The notes under the pieces were generated by a model, which searched no databases, was not told the DNA's origin, and worked only from the letters and a program-made list of their open reading frames with translations. The translations under genes and the position numbers were made by a program. Positions 1 through 8,545 of a DNA stretch of 64,000 nt are shown here, in pieces (the first letter of the stretch is position 1; each line of letters starts with the position of its first letter). Source of the stretch: Shimia isoporae (GTDB lineage Bacteria; Pseudomonadota; Alphaproteobacteria; Rhodobacterales; Rhodobacteraceae); the NCBI RefSeq assembly GCF_004346865.1, contig NZ_SMGR01000001.1, forward strand, positions 1,798,001-1,862,000. Reading direction: 5' to 3'.

Positions 1-164
1 CAAGGAACGCCCTGACTCAAATCAAGATGCAACTCAACCGCGCCTCGGCGCCCTTCGTGTAATCCACTGGTTGCGGGATCCAGACGCGCCAAAGCGGTGA
101 ATTCCTGCGCCATTGCCGCGCCAGCGACGAAAAGAGCCGCAATCAATCCAAGAAGCCTGCCCAT
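1..164 (-). CDS. Exported protein, N-terminal part only; possibly an N-acetylmuramoyl-L-alanine amidase (truncated by window edge)
   Basis: Only the first 54 codons are inside the window. They start at an ATG (162-164) preceded by a GAGAGGGAA-type ribosome binding site. The first 19 or so residues, MGRLLGLIAALFVAGAAMA, are a classic signal peptide with an AMA-type cleavage site, so the product is exported. The mature start (QEFTALARLDPATSG, then a charged turn and VELHLDLSQ) resembles the AMIN-type region found at the start of roseobacter periplasmic cell wall amidases. That identity is inferred from memory of the family and cannot be confirmed because the catalytic domain is not in the window. 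Confidence 0.5.
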   Translation of the reverse strand, partial: MGRLLGLIAALFVAGAAMAQEFTALARLDPATSGLHEGRRGAVELHLDLSQGVP

Positions 165-288
165 GTTCCCTCTCTCGTTCCCTCTAGCGGGGTCATTGCG
201 CCGAACCTTACACCACCTGACAGAATGAGACCACATCACGAAGTGTTGCTCCGAAAAATCCCTGACCGTTTGGCAAAAATCTGCTGGC

Positions 289-306
289 ATTAACCTACAC
301 CTAAAC
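289..306 (+). promoter_or_regulatory. CtrA-like box upstream of first diguanylate cyclase
   Basis: The sequence reads ATTAAC-N6-CTAAAC, which contains TTAA-N7-CTAA (290-304), one mismatch from the CtrA consensus TTAA-N7-TTAA. It ends 24 bases before the start codon. Closely matching boxes sit before both downstream paralogues. Binding by CtrA is inferred. Confidence 0.55.
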
Positions 307-330
307 TCTGGGCGCTATGTCCGGCCCGAA

Positions 331-2172
331 ATGTCAATTGGGACTCAGGCTTTGCAAGTGACCGGAAAACATATTTGGATTTGGTGCGCAGCGCTTTTTT
401 GCGCCTTGTTGTCGTGGGCCGAAACCACGCAGGCCGAGTACAGCAGCTTTGATGCTGGCGCAATTCTGGAAGAAGACATCTACCGCTACCCTTTGAAGGG
501 CGATTGGATGTTTGCGTGGGATCGGTTCCTGACACCTGAAGAAGCCGTCACAGCCTTCAAGGAGCAGTCATTGCCTTCCAAAGCCGTTCCGTCGAACTGG
601 TTTGGCACTGTACCGAGTGCCGAAGACAATCCCCATGACCACGGCATTGCTTCCTATGTCGCGCCGCTGACGCTGCCCGAGATACCAAATTCCGATCTGG
701 TTCTGCACGTTGGCGAAATTCACGATGCCTATCGCCTGATTTGGGTGCCTCTTGATGCCCCCGAAGATGCCGTCGAAATTGCAACCCGCGGAAACCTAGC
801 GGGACCAGAACTGGTTGCGCACCGCAATCTGCGTCACTCCCTGCCCTTTTCCGGCGATGGTCTGCTGCTCGTCCATGTGCGCAAATCTATGTTTGACTGG
901 GGTGGGATCACGCTTGCTCCATATGTGGCCACCGCCGACAAGGAAGGTTTTGCCTTTTACGTCAAAAGCATGATCGGCGGAATCACCATTGGTGCACTCC
1001 TGCTCATCATGCTGCGCAACGGTATGTTGTACCTGTCCGGTCTGCGCGACGTGGCGGCAGGTGTTCTCGCCATGATCACCATGATGATCATCGTTCGCGC
1101 AGTTGCCGTGGAAAACATGGTTGAAATGCTCTTCGGCACGCAATGGCATGCGACCCGGATGCGCATAGAGGTCGGCTTGGTCGCCGTGATGTCCTCTTGG
1201 ACGTTCCGCATGCTCGAAGTCCTCTTTCCGCGTCCCATGCCGCAAATTGTCCGGCTGCCCATTCACATCGGCGCGCACTTGATCGGCCTTGCAACGCTGC
1301 TTGTGCCGCTACACAACGTGTCGGACATGCTCATTCTGGCGCAAATCATCGCCCTGATCAGCTTTATCCCGGGCGGTGTGCATATCGTGAGCGCACTTCG
1401 AACACACTCCAACGAGGCGCGCCTGCTGGCAATCTCCGCCGCGCTTTGTCTGGCAGCGGGGCTGAACGACATCTACGCGTCCAACAGCGATAACTACAAC
1501 GTGCATCTCATTCCGGTCAGTGTTGTGGTTTTGGTCATGTTCCTGAGCCAAGTCATCGGTAACCGCGCAGCTTTGGCAATCGCGAGGTCAGACCTGCTGG
1601 AACAGGAAAAAGAACAACTCGAGCGAGCACACGACGACGCAGTTCACATGGCCCGTCACGACCATCTCACGGGTCTTTTGAACCGTCAGTCCTTTGACCA
1701 TTACTGGGCACAAAGCTGGCTCGACTCGATCGAAAACCAAACACCGCTGACTGTCGTCCTTTTTGACATCGACCATTTCAAATCAATCAACGACAATCAC
1801 GGCCACCCGATTGGCGATGCGGTTCTCAAATCGCTGGCAGAGCGCCTTACGTCCTGCAATTTGCGCAAATCGGACCGTTTGTGCCGTTACGGCGGCGAAG
1901 AATTCGCATTGATCCTGCCAAACAGCACCCAACGGGATGGAGAAGCCATGGCTGAACGTCTGCGCAAAGCCATCGCCGCAAATCCATTGCATGCCTCTGA
2001 CCCGGAGATCACTGTGACCTGCAGCTTCGGCGTTGCCAGCACAGATCTTTGCAACGAGAAGTCCGCCGAGGGCCTTTTGACCCGTGCGGATGAGGCGCTC
2101 TATGCCGCCAAGGCAAACGGACGGAACTGCGTTTTCAGCCCTCGAGGTGCATCTCAGAAAGCTGCAGCCTAA
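331..2172 (+). CDS. Membrane diguanylate cyclase, 7TMR-DISM type (paralogue 1 of 3)
   Basis: Predicted to make cyclic di-GMP from two GTP in response to a periplasmic cue. A signal peptide (about residues 1-35, ending TTQA) precedes a periplasmic region with the jelly-roll pattern G-x-W near residue 54, VPSNW and ASYVAPLTLP. About seven hydrophobic segments follow (about residues 210-405), then a short coiled coil (LLEQEKEQLERAHDDA) and a GGDEF domain. Catalytic GGEEF is at 521-525, metal-binding FDIDHFK lies upstream, and the inhibitory I-site RxxD is at 512-515 with the canonical five-residue spacing, so product inhibition is likely. There is no EAL domain. At 613 residues it closely matches the next two genes. 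No clear Shine-Dalgarno precedes the ATG. The ligand is unknown. Confidence 0.9.
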   Translation: MSIGTQALQVTGKHIWIWCAALFCALLSWAETTQAEYSSFDAGAILEEDIYRYPLKGDWMFAWDRFLTPEEAVTAFKEQSLPSKAVPSNWFGTVPSAEDNPHDHGIASYVAPLTLPEIPNSDLVLHVGEIHDAYRLIWVPLDAPEDAVEIATRGNLAGPELVAHRNLRHSLPFSGDGLLLVHVRKSMFDWGGITLAPYVATADKEGFAFYVKSMIGGITIGALLLIMLRNGMLYLSGLRDVAAGVLAMITMMIIVRAVAVENMVEMLFGTQWHATRMRIEVGLVAVMSSWTFRMLEVLFPRPMPQIVRLPIHIGAHLIGLATLLVPLHNVSDMLILAQIIALISFIPGGVHIVSALRTHSNEARLLAISAALCLAAGLNDIYASNSDNYNVHLIPVSVVVLVMFLSQVIGNRAALAIARSDLLEQEKEQLERAHDDAVHMARHDHLTGLLNRQSFDHYWAQSWLDSIENQTPLTVVLFDIDHFKSINDNHGHPIGDAVLKSLAERLTSCNLRKSDRLCRYGGEEFALILPNSTQRDGEAMAERLRKAIAANPLHASDPEITVTCSFGVASTDLCNEKSAEGLLTRADEALYAAKANGRNCVFSPRGASQKAAA

Positions 2173-2193
2173 TGGGAGAGTGCGTTGGTCAGG

Positions 2194-2211
2194 ATTAACC
2201 GGCTTCTAAAG
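2194..2211 (+). promoter_or_regulatory. CtrA-like box upstream of second diguanylate cyclase
   Basis: ATTAAC-N6-CTAAAG, containing TTAA-N7-CTAA (2195-2209). It lies 54 bases before the start codon in the 93-base gap between paralogues 1 and 2. The six spacer bases differ from those in the other two boxes, while both half sites are kept. CtrA binding is inferred. Confidence 0.55.
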
Positions 2212-2265
2212 ACTTTGATTTAGGAATCCGAAACCAACAAACGGCAAAGATTCGGCCCTCTTCCT

Positions 2266-4089
2266 ATGCACAAAATCTCCCTGTCCCTACTTCGCGCTGC
2301 CTTGTCCGCGCTCCTGCTGGTGTTGCAGGTCGCCGCGCTACAGGCCCAGACCGCCGGACCGGATTTTGCACCAGCGGGTGATGACGCGGATTTCACCCGC
2401 TCCTTCAAGCTGGAGGGGGAGTGGTATTTCGCGTGGAACGAGTTTCTTTCCCCCGCGGAGGCTCAAGTTCTCTATGACAAGGGCACCCTACCCAAAGTCC
2501 CGATGCCGGCCCGCTGGGAAACCTACCTGCCGAAATTCGACGAGAACCCGCATCACCACGGAACAGCGACCTACATTGCACGCCTGTCTTTGCCCGAAAA
2601 CGCGCCAACAGATCTGATGCTGGTCGTCGGAGCAATTCAGGATGCCTATCGCATCACGTGGATGCCATTGAACACGCCTGAGCAAGCCGTTGTGATCGCC
2701 GAGGAAGGCAACCTGTCGGGTCCCGAACTATCCGCGCTGCGAAACTTGACATTTCCTTTTCCCGTTTCTGGCGACGGATTGTTTATCGTTCATGTCCGAA
2801 AGACGATCTTTTCCGAAGGCGGCCCGCGCAACGCGCCGGAAATCCAACGTGCAAAAGACAGCAACATGCAGGTGCGCAAAGACAATCTCAAGAACGGTCT
2901 GATCGTCGGTGTTCTTCTCCTGATCGCCGTGCGTCTCTTGACGTTCTGGCCCGCGGCACGACAAACCAACGCCGCCCTTATTCTCTTTGCCGCAACTTGC
3001 CTTGTTCTGTTTCGCGTCGTGGCGGTTGCCGGAATTTTCGAGCTTTTGTTCGGCACTGCGATCCACCCATTGCGCTTGCGACTGGAGCTCGCGACCATGC
3101 CTCTTTTGGGCGCCCTCCTAGTGGCGCTCAACCAGACGCTTTTCAACAAATTCATGTGGCGACGCTTGCGGCAGACGGTTTATTTCTCATCAGCAATCGT
3201 TCTGGCCTTTGCGCTTTTGGTATCGCGAGAGTGGGTCACTGTTCTTGTGCCCCTGTATCAAACCCAGATGATACTCGTTTTTGCCCTTAGTGGAGTCTGC
3301 ACCGCCCTGGCTGTCCGTCGCAGGGAACCCGGAATTTACGGGCTTGTGCTGGTCACTCTCTGCGCAATGCTCGCAGGGGTGCACGACGTTGTGGCCGGAA
3401 ACACTGATGGATATGACGTGATGATCGCCGAGTACGCGACCCTGCTCATCATGATCTACTACAGCCACACAATCACAAAACGCATCTCGGAAGCCATCCA
3501 GCGAGCAGCCCGGCTCGAGCAGGAAAAAGAGCAGCTGAGCCGCGCACATACAGATGCCGTACGGATGGCCCGGCACGATCACCTTACAGGCCTGCTCAAC
3601 CGTCAGTCTTTTGACTACCTTTGGGCTGAGAGTTGGTTGGATCACTGCGAGGAAAAATCGCCTCTGTCGATCATGCTCTTTGACATCGACCACTTCAAAC
3701 GCATCAACGACTCCCTGGGTCATGTGGCGGGCGACGAAGTCCTGAAATCGCTCGCTGTTCGCCTTTCGGAATTTGACCTGCGTAAATCGGATCGCCTTTG
3801 CCGATATGGAGGCGAAGAATTCGTGCTGATTCTGCCCAACACTCCCCAAGCAGACGCGATAGCGCTTGCTGATCGTCTGCGCGCCGCCGTAGTCGAAACG
3901 CCCCTTCTCGAAGAGAACACCGAGTTGCGTGTCACCTGCAGTTTTGGGGTCGCGGGATCCGACCAAACTCAAAGCCCTTCCGCCGACCATCTTCTGGTTT
4001 CCGCTGACACAGCTCTCTATCAAGCCAAAGCCCACGGTCGAAACTGTGTGCGTGCGTCACACAACATAGCTTCGGAGGAAGCCGCATAA
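2266..4089 (+). CDS. Membrane diguanylate cyclase, 7TMR-DISM type (paralogue 2 of 3)
   Basis: Same architecture as its neighbours: signal peptide (about residues 1-28, ending LQAQ), periplasmic jelly-roll-like region (LEGEWYFAW, VPMPARW, GTATYIARLSLP), about seven membrane segments (about 205-400), coiled coil, and a GGDEF domain. GGEEF is at 515-519 and the I-site RKSD is at 506-509, so the enzyme looks active and feedback-inhibited. The linker LEQEKEQLSRAHTDAVRMARHDHLTGLLNRQSFD is nearly identical to paralogue 1, whereas the periplasmic and membrane parts have diverged more. This suggests a shared output with different sensing. It has its own 5' box rather than an overlap with the gene before, so separate transcription is possible. 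Confidence 0.9.
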   Translation: MHKISLSLLRAALSALLLVLQVAALQAQTAGPDFAPAGDDADFTRSFKLEGEWYFAWNEFLSPAEAQVLYDKGTLPKVPMPARWETYLPKFDENPHHHGTATYIARLSLPENAPTDLMLVVGAIQDAYRITWMPLNTPEQAVVIAEEGNLSGPELSALRNLTFPFPVSGDGLFIVHVRKTIFSEGGPRNAPEIQRAKDSNMQVRKDNLKNGLIVGVLLLIAVRLLTFWPAARQTNAALILFAATCLVLFRVVAVAGIFELLFGTAIHPLRLRLELATMPLLGALLVALNQTLFNKFMWRRLRQTVYFSSAIVLAFALLVSREWVTVLVPLYQTQMILVFALSGVCTALAVRRREPGIYGLVLVTLCAMLAGVHDVVAGNTDGYDVMIAEYATLLIMIYYSHTITKRISEAIQRAARLEQEKEQLSRAHTDAVRMARHDHLTGLLNRQSFDYLWAESWLDHCEEKSPLSIMLFDIDHFKRINDSLGHVAGDEVLKSLAVRLSEFDLRKSDRLCRYGGEEFVLILPNTPQADAIALADRLRAAVVETPLLEENTELRVTCSFGVAGSDQTQSPSADHLLVSADTALYQAKAHGRNCVRASHNIASEEAA

Positions 4090-4117
4090 ACCCGAAAAAC
4101 GGTGCTCAGACCCAGAA

Positions 4118-4135
4118 ATTAACGCCCTCCTAAAC
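4118..4135 (+). promoter_or_regulatory. CtrA-like box upstream of third diguanylate cyclase
   Basis: ATTAAC-N6-CTAAAC, containing TTAA-N7-CTAA (4119-4133). It ends 27 bases before the start codon. It is the third copy of the same arrangement in this array. CtrA binding is inferred. Confidence 0.55.
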
Positions 4136-4162
4136 ATTCTTGCTTAAGCAAGTATCTCCCCA

Positions 4163-5989
4163 ATGAGCCAATGGATGTCTCAATTGTCCTCACTTTTGAA
4201 AATCTGGTTTTGTGCGATCTTTGCCTTATTTGCGCCAATAGGTGCTTCTGCGAACTCGGCGGACCATTTTCATGTGCAATCGCCTCAGACTGGTGATTTT
4301 GATCCGGTCAATCTGGACGGTGTCTGGGCCTTTGCCTTCGATACTCACCTAGAACCCGAAGCCGCGATACAGGCTTTCCAAAACGGCGAACTAAAATCGA
4401 TAGACGTGCCGGGAAATTGGGTCGACAAGGCCCCTAGGTCCCGCGAAAACCCTTTCGCGCATGGTAAGGCCACGTACGTCGCACATATCTCGCTGCCCGC
4501 TGTGGCACGCAATGATCTGGTACTGACAGTACCTGTAATCCGCGACGCATATCGATTGATCTGGGTGCCGCTCAACGAGCCTGAAAACGCTCGCCTGTTG
4601 ACCCAGCAAGGCACGCTGAAAGGCGACCTTGTTCCGGCCGTCCAGAACCTGACACTGCCGTTGCCCTTCACTGGGGAAGGTTTGCTTCTGGTGCACGTGC
4701 GCAAAGAACTGATGTCATGGGGTGGGATAAACCTCACCCCAATCATCACCACGGCTCGCGCCGCCAAATCGGCGTTTTTGATCGAAAGCCTTCTGACCGG
4801 CATGGCCATTGGCGCTATGTTGCTGGTTTGCGTCAAAAACCTGCTCTTGCTGCGCGCCTTCCCACGAGACCGCGCAGCGCGTCTCCTGACTTTGCTTGCA
4901 CTTGGCGCAACCCTCCGCGCCTTCGCGGCCACTGACATGATCGAAACCCTGTTCGGCCCGGAATGGCACAGCCTGCGCATGCGCCTCGAGATAGGCCTGA
5001 TCCCGGTTTTGTGCTCGGTCGCGCTCGGCCTTCACCAGGTTCTGTTACCGCGTCGGTTCCCCTTTCCTGTACACGGCCCTGTCCATGGTCTGGGTCTATC
5101 GCTCACCCTTGGAATTCTGGTGCTGCCAACGGACTATCTTTACTCAGCCCTGATTGTGGCACAGGCCTATGTATTTGTGTCTTTCACACCTGCTATCCTG
5201 CACCTCACCCACAGCTTGAGAAACCGTGTGGAAGGCGTAGGCGGGCTCGTTCTTGCCGGGTGTTTCTGCGCCTTCTCTGCTGTGCATGACGTGGTTTCAT
5301 CCCAGACCATAGGATACGAATTCAATATCGTTCCTGTCGCCGTCATAATTCTCGTGTCTGTCTATGGTCAGGTTGTCAGCCGTCGCGCTACCGCGGCGCT
5401 CTCGCGCGCTCGCGAGTTAGAAAACGAACGCGCTGAACTGCGCCGACAACACTCCGACGCGCTGCACAAGTCTCGACACGACCACCTGACCGGCCTGCTC
5501 AATCGACAGTCTTTCGACTGGCAATTGGCCAACAGTTTTGCCGAAGGCGTGGCGGAAACCCGCCCGACCGCCGTCGTTATTTTCGATATCGACCACTTCA
5601 AGGCGATCAACGACACCCATGGCCATCCGGTTGGTGACCTCGTGCTCCAAAGCCTGGCAAACCGTCTCGCTTCAGTTTCCCTGCGCGAACCGGACCGGCT
5701 GTGCCGGTATGGCGGCGAAGAGTTTGCCCTGATCCTGCCGGACACAACACAGGCCGAAGCCGTTGGTTTGGCGGAACACATGTGCAACCTGATCTCCGAA
5801 GCACCGATCCTGCAGGACGCCCCGCGCCTGTCAATCACCTGTAGCTTTGGTGTCTGCGCCACAAACATGACCGATGCAGCGACGCCCGAAGAGTTGCTCG
5901 CAGCGGCAGATGCAGCGCTTTACGACGCAAAATCGCAGGGGCGCAACCGTGTAAACTGGCCGGACAAACCCTTCATTCAGGCAGCCTGA
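4163..5989 (+). CDS. Membrane diguanylate cyclase, 7TMR-DISM type (paralogue 3 of 3)
   Basis: The third member, 608 residues. The signal peptide (ending GASA, about residue 30) is followed by the periplasmic region (LDGVWAFAF, VPGNW, GKATYVAHISLP), about seven membrane segments, a coiled coil (ARELENERAELRRQHSDAL) and a GGDEF domain. GGEEF is at 517-521 and the I-site variant REPD at 508-511, so both synthesis and product inhibition should be intact. It is the most diverged of the three, including in the linker. The gene ends 8 bases before the convergent aminotransferase gene. No good Shine-Dalgarno lies before the ATG. Confidence 0.9.
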   Translation: MSQWMSQLSSLLKIWFCAIFALFAPIGASANSADHFHVQSPQTGDFDPVNLDGVWAFAFDTHLEPEAAIQAFQNGELKSIDVPGNWVDKAPRSRENPFAHGKATYVAHISLPAVARNDLVLTVPVIRDAYRLIWVPLNEPENARLLTQQGTLKGDLVPAVQNLTLPLPFTGEGLLLVHVRKELMSWGGINLTPIITTARAAKSAFLIESLLTGMAIGAMLLVCVKNLLLLRAFPRDRAARLLTLLALGATLRAFAATDMIETLFGPEWHSLRMRLEIGLIPVLCSVALGLHQVLLPRRFPFPVHGPVHGLGLSLTLGILVLPTDYLYSALIVAQAYVFVSFTPAILHLTHSLRNRVEGVGGLVLAGCFCAFSAVHDVVSSQTIGYEFNIVPVAVIILVSVYGQVVSRRATAALSRARELENERAELRRQHSDALHKSRHDHLTGLLNRQSFDWQLANSFAEGVAETRPTAVVIFDIDHFKAINDTHGHPVGDLVLQSLANRLASVSLREPDRLCRYGGEEFALILPDTTQAEAVGLAEHMCNLISEAPILQDAPRLSITCSFGVCATNMTDAATPEELLAAADAALYDAKSQGRNRVNWPDKPFIQAA

Positions 5990-5996
5990 GCACCGC

Positions 5997-7142
5997 TTAC
6001 CCTCGCTTCGCCATAAAGGCCTCAAGCCGCGCGAGTCCCTCCGCGATGTCCTCAGTTGCCCGCGCATAGGAAAACCGCAGCGTTCCCGCGCCTCTCACCG
6101 GGTCAAAATCCAATCCGGGTGTCACAGCGACGCCCGCTTCATGCAGAATCTCCCGCGCAAATGCGCGGCTATCTTCCGTGTGCTCACTTACATCAACATA
6201 GAAATAGAACGCGCCATCAGGCGGCGCAAACTTGTCAAATCCGGCTTTCGGCAACCCGTCTGCCATGAGTTTCCGGTTCGCCCGGTAAACTGCCATGTTC
6301 GCCTCAAGCTCATCGCGACAATCCATCGCCGCCAGCGCAGCGACCTGACTGGCGTGAGGCGCGCATATGAACATATTCTGGGCCAACCGCTCTACCTTGC
6401 GCACGTGATCTTCGGGCACCACCATCCAGCCCACTCTCCAGCCGGTCATGCTGAAATACTTGCTGAAGGAATTGATCACATAGCAGTCGTCCGTCAGCTC
6501 CAACGCCGTCACGGCTTTCGCCTCGTATTCGATGCCGTGATAAATCTCATCGCTGATAAATGCGGCGTTTTTGTCGTGACAAAGGTCGATCAGCGCCTTC
6601 ATCGCGCCCCTATCTAGCATCGTACCCGTCGGATTGGCCGGAGAAGCGACCATCAATCCTTCAAAATCCATCGCTCGCAAATCGTCCGGCACAGGTTGGA
6701 GGCGATTTTCCGGCGCACTGGGCACGTCCAGTGGCCGAAGGCTCAAGGCCTTGAGGATTTGGCGATAGCTCGGATACCCGGGGGCACCGATAGCAACCCG
6801 CTCACCGGCCTCAAACAGCGTTGTGAAAGCCAGAAGGAACGCCCCGCTGCTGCCTGAGGTCACGACCACCCGGCCCGGATCGAGGTCGATATTGTACCAT
6901 TCACCGTAAAGCTCTGCGATTTTGGCGCGCAACTCCGGAATACCCAACGCCACCGTGTACCCGAGCGCATCTTCTTGCATTGCTTTGGCCAGCGCCTCTT
7001 GTGCGCCCTTTGGCGCCGCGGTCCCCGGTTGACCAACTTCCATGTGAATGATGTGGCGCCCGTCTGCTTCTGCCTGACGCGCGGCCTCCATTACATCCAT
7101 CACAATGAAGGGATCAACCGCCCCACGCCTTGAGTTCCGCAT
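5997..7142 (-). CDS. Class I/II PLP-dependent aminotransferase
   Basis: A fold-type I aminotransferase of 381 residues, probably acting on an amino acid and 2-oxo acid pair. The sequence shows the substrate-binding start (HMEVGQPGT), the cofactor-binding SGSSGAF, SPANPTGTML, the aspartate loop (FISDEIYHGIEY) and the PLP lysine in NSFSKYFSMTGWRVGW, plus a C-terminal arginine in TLRFSYAR. The start at MRNSRRGAVDPF was chosen because family members begin there; the open frame runs further upstream into a divergent gene's region. It is divergent from the M48 peptidase with a 56-base gap and converges on the third cyclase. Substrate specificity cannot be read from the sequence. Confidence 0.88.
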   Translation of the reverse strand: MRNSRRGAVDPFIVMDVMEAARQAEADGRHIIHMEVGQPGTAAPKGAQEALAKAMQEDALGYTVALGIPELRAKIAELYGEWYNIDLDPGRVVVTSGSSGAFLLAFTTLFEAGERVAIGAPGYPSYRQILKALSLRPLDVPSAPENRLQPVPDDLRAMDFEGLMVASPANPTGTMLDRGAMKALIDLCHDKNAAFISDEIYHGIEYEAKAVTALELTDDCYVINSFSKYFSMTGWRVGWMVVPEDHVRKVERLAQNMFICAPHASQVAALAAMDCRDELEANMAVYRANRKLMADGLPKAGFDKFAPPDGAFYFYVDVSEHTEDSRAFAREILHEAGVAVTPGLDFDPVRGAGTLRFSYARATEDIAEGLARLEAFMAKRG

Positions 7143-7198
7143 CGTTTTGTTCCCTATTGGCCCACATGAGGTTTCATCGAAAAAATCAGGCGCCGTCA

Positions 7199-8533
7199 AT
7201 GCGCTCTCTGCCTGCTTTTGGGACCTTTCTGGTTGCTGCCCTTCTTCTGGTCTGGGCAACCGCCCCTGCCCGCGCAGCCACCCTGATCCGCGACAGCGAT
7301 GTAGAGAATGCGCTGGCGCGGCTTGCCGCCCCGATTTTGCAGGCTTCGGGTCTTGGTGGCACCGTCCGCCTTCTCTTGATCGATGATCCCAGCCTCAACG
7401 CATTCGTCGTCGATTCAGGTCATATTTACATCCACACAGGCTTGCTGATGCGGTTGGACACTCCGGAGAAACTCCAAGGTGTGATTGCCCACGAAGCCGC
7501 GCACATTGCCAACGGGCACATCACCCGCCGTATGACCAATCTTGACAGCGCTCGGACCGCCGCAGGCCTTGGCCTCGCGCTGGCTCTCGCAGCCGCTGCT
7601 GCCACCGGCCGTGGCGATGTTGCGGGAGCACTTGCACTTGGCACACAAACCTCCGCCCAACGTCAGTTCTTTGCGCATACGCGGGCAGAAGAAGCCTCCG
7701 CTGATCAATCGGGCGTGCGATATATGGCAACGGCTGGAATCGACCCCGTTGGTATGCTCGAGGTACAACAACTTTTCGAAGGGCAAGAACATCTCAACGT
7801 TACCCGCCAAGATCCGTACATGCGCAGCCACCCTCTGACACGGGACCGCATCCGCGCGATGGAACGCTTTGTTTCGGCCTATTCCGGCAGTGCGCGCGCG
7901 CAACCGGAACTCGACTACTGGTATGACCGCGCCCGTGCCAAAGCGACGGCTTTTCAACGCCCTCCCAAATGGACCTTTCAGCGATACCGGGAGAGTCCCG
8001 CCAAGGATGTTCAACACATGCGACTGGCCGTGGCGCACCACCGCCAGCAGGAACGCAGCAAAGCGCTCGACCATATCGGCAAAGCCATCGAACTGCGTCC
8101 AAACGACGCCCAATATTATGATCTCAAGGGCCAGATCCTTCTTCAGGGCCGCCAGTTTCAGAGCGCAGTGACGGCCTACCGAACCGCCGCCGACTTCGCG
8201 CCGCGCGATCCCTTGATCCTCGGGAACCTCGGCCGGGCTCTCTTGACAATTGATCGTCCCAAAGAGGCCCTGCAGTATCTTGAAAAGTCCCGCAGCCTCG
8301 ATTTTCGAAATATGCGCGTACTGCGCGATCTTGGCTCGGCCTATGCCCAAGTGGGCAACAACGGCATGGCCTCTGTCTCTACCGCCGAACGCTACGCGCT
8401 CGCCGGTCGGCTCCAAGACGCCGAAATTCACGCCCAACGCGCTTTGGGTCTTCTCCCACGCGGCTCTAGCGCGTATCGCCGTGCCCAAGACATTCTGGCC
8501 GCCGCAAAGCGTGCCAACCGCAAAAAACGATAA
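7199..8533 (+). CDS. Periplasmic M48 metalloprotease with TPR repeats (BepA/YfgC-like)
   Basis: An outer-envelope quality-control protease, by analogy with BepA, which helps assemble or degrade outer membrane proteins. From the chosen start (MRSLPAFGTF) there is a signal peptide ending ARA (about residue 26), an M48 domain with the zinc-binding HEAAH at 98-102 (family pattern HEXXH) and downstream acid residues (RAEEASADQSG), then C-terminal TPR-like helices (about residues 275-440). Two in-frame upstream ATGs exist, the nearer at 7166; 7199 gives the cleanest signal peptide. The dsbA-like gene follows after 12 bases, which suggests co-transcription for envelope protein folding. Confidence 0.87.
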   Translation: MRSLPAFGTFLVAALLLVWATAPARAATLIRDSDVENALARLAAPILQASGLGGTVRLLLIDDPSLNAFVVDSGHIYIHTGLLMRLDTPEKLQGVIAHEAAHIANGHITRRMTNLDSARTAAGLGLALALAAAAATGRGDVAGALALGTQTSAQRQFFAHTRAEEASADQSGVRYMATAGIDPVGMLEVQQLFEGQEHLNVTRQDPYMRSHPLTRDRIRAMERFVSAYSGSARAQPELDYWYDRARAKATAFQRPPKWTFQRYRESPAKDVQHMRLAVAHHRQQERSKALDHIGKAIELRPNDAQYYDLKGQILLQGRQFQSAVTAYRTAADFAPRDPLILGNLGRALLTIDRPKEALQYLEKSRSLDFRNMRVLRDLGSAYAQVGNNGMASVSTAERYALAGRLQDAEIHAQRALGLLPRGSSAYRRAQDILAAAKRANRKKR

Positions 8534-8545
8534 CGGAGCTTTCCA

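Noticed and set aside
3190-4035. 281-codon open frame on the minus strand inside the second cyclase gene
   Set aside because: It is antisense to a clear GGDEF gene, has no ribosome binding site and no recognisable domain. GC-rich codon bias makes long shadow frames.
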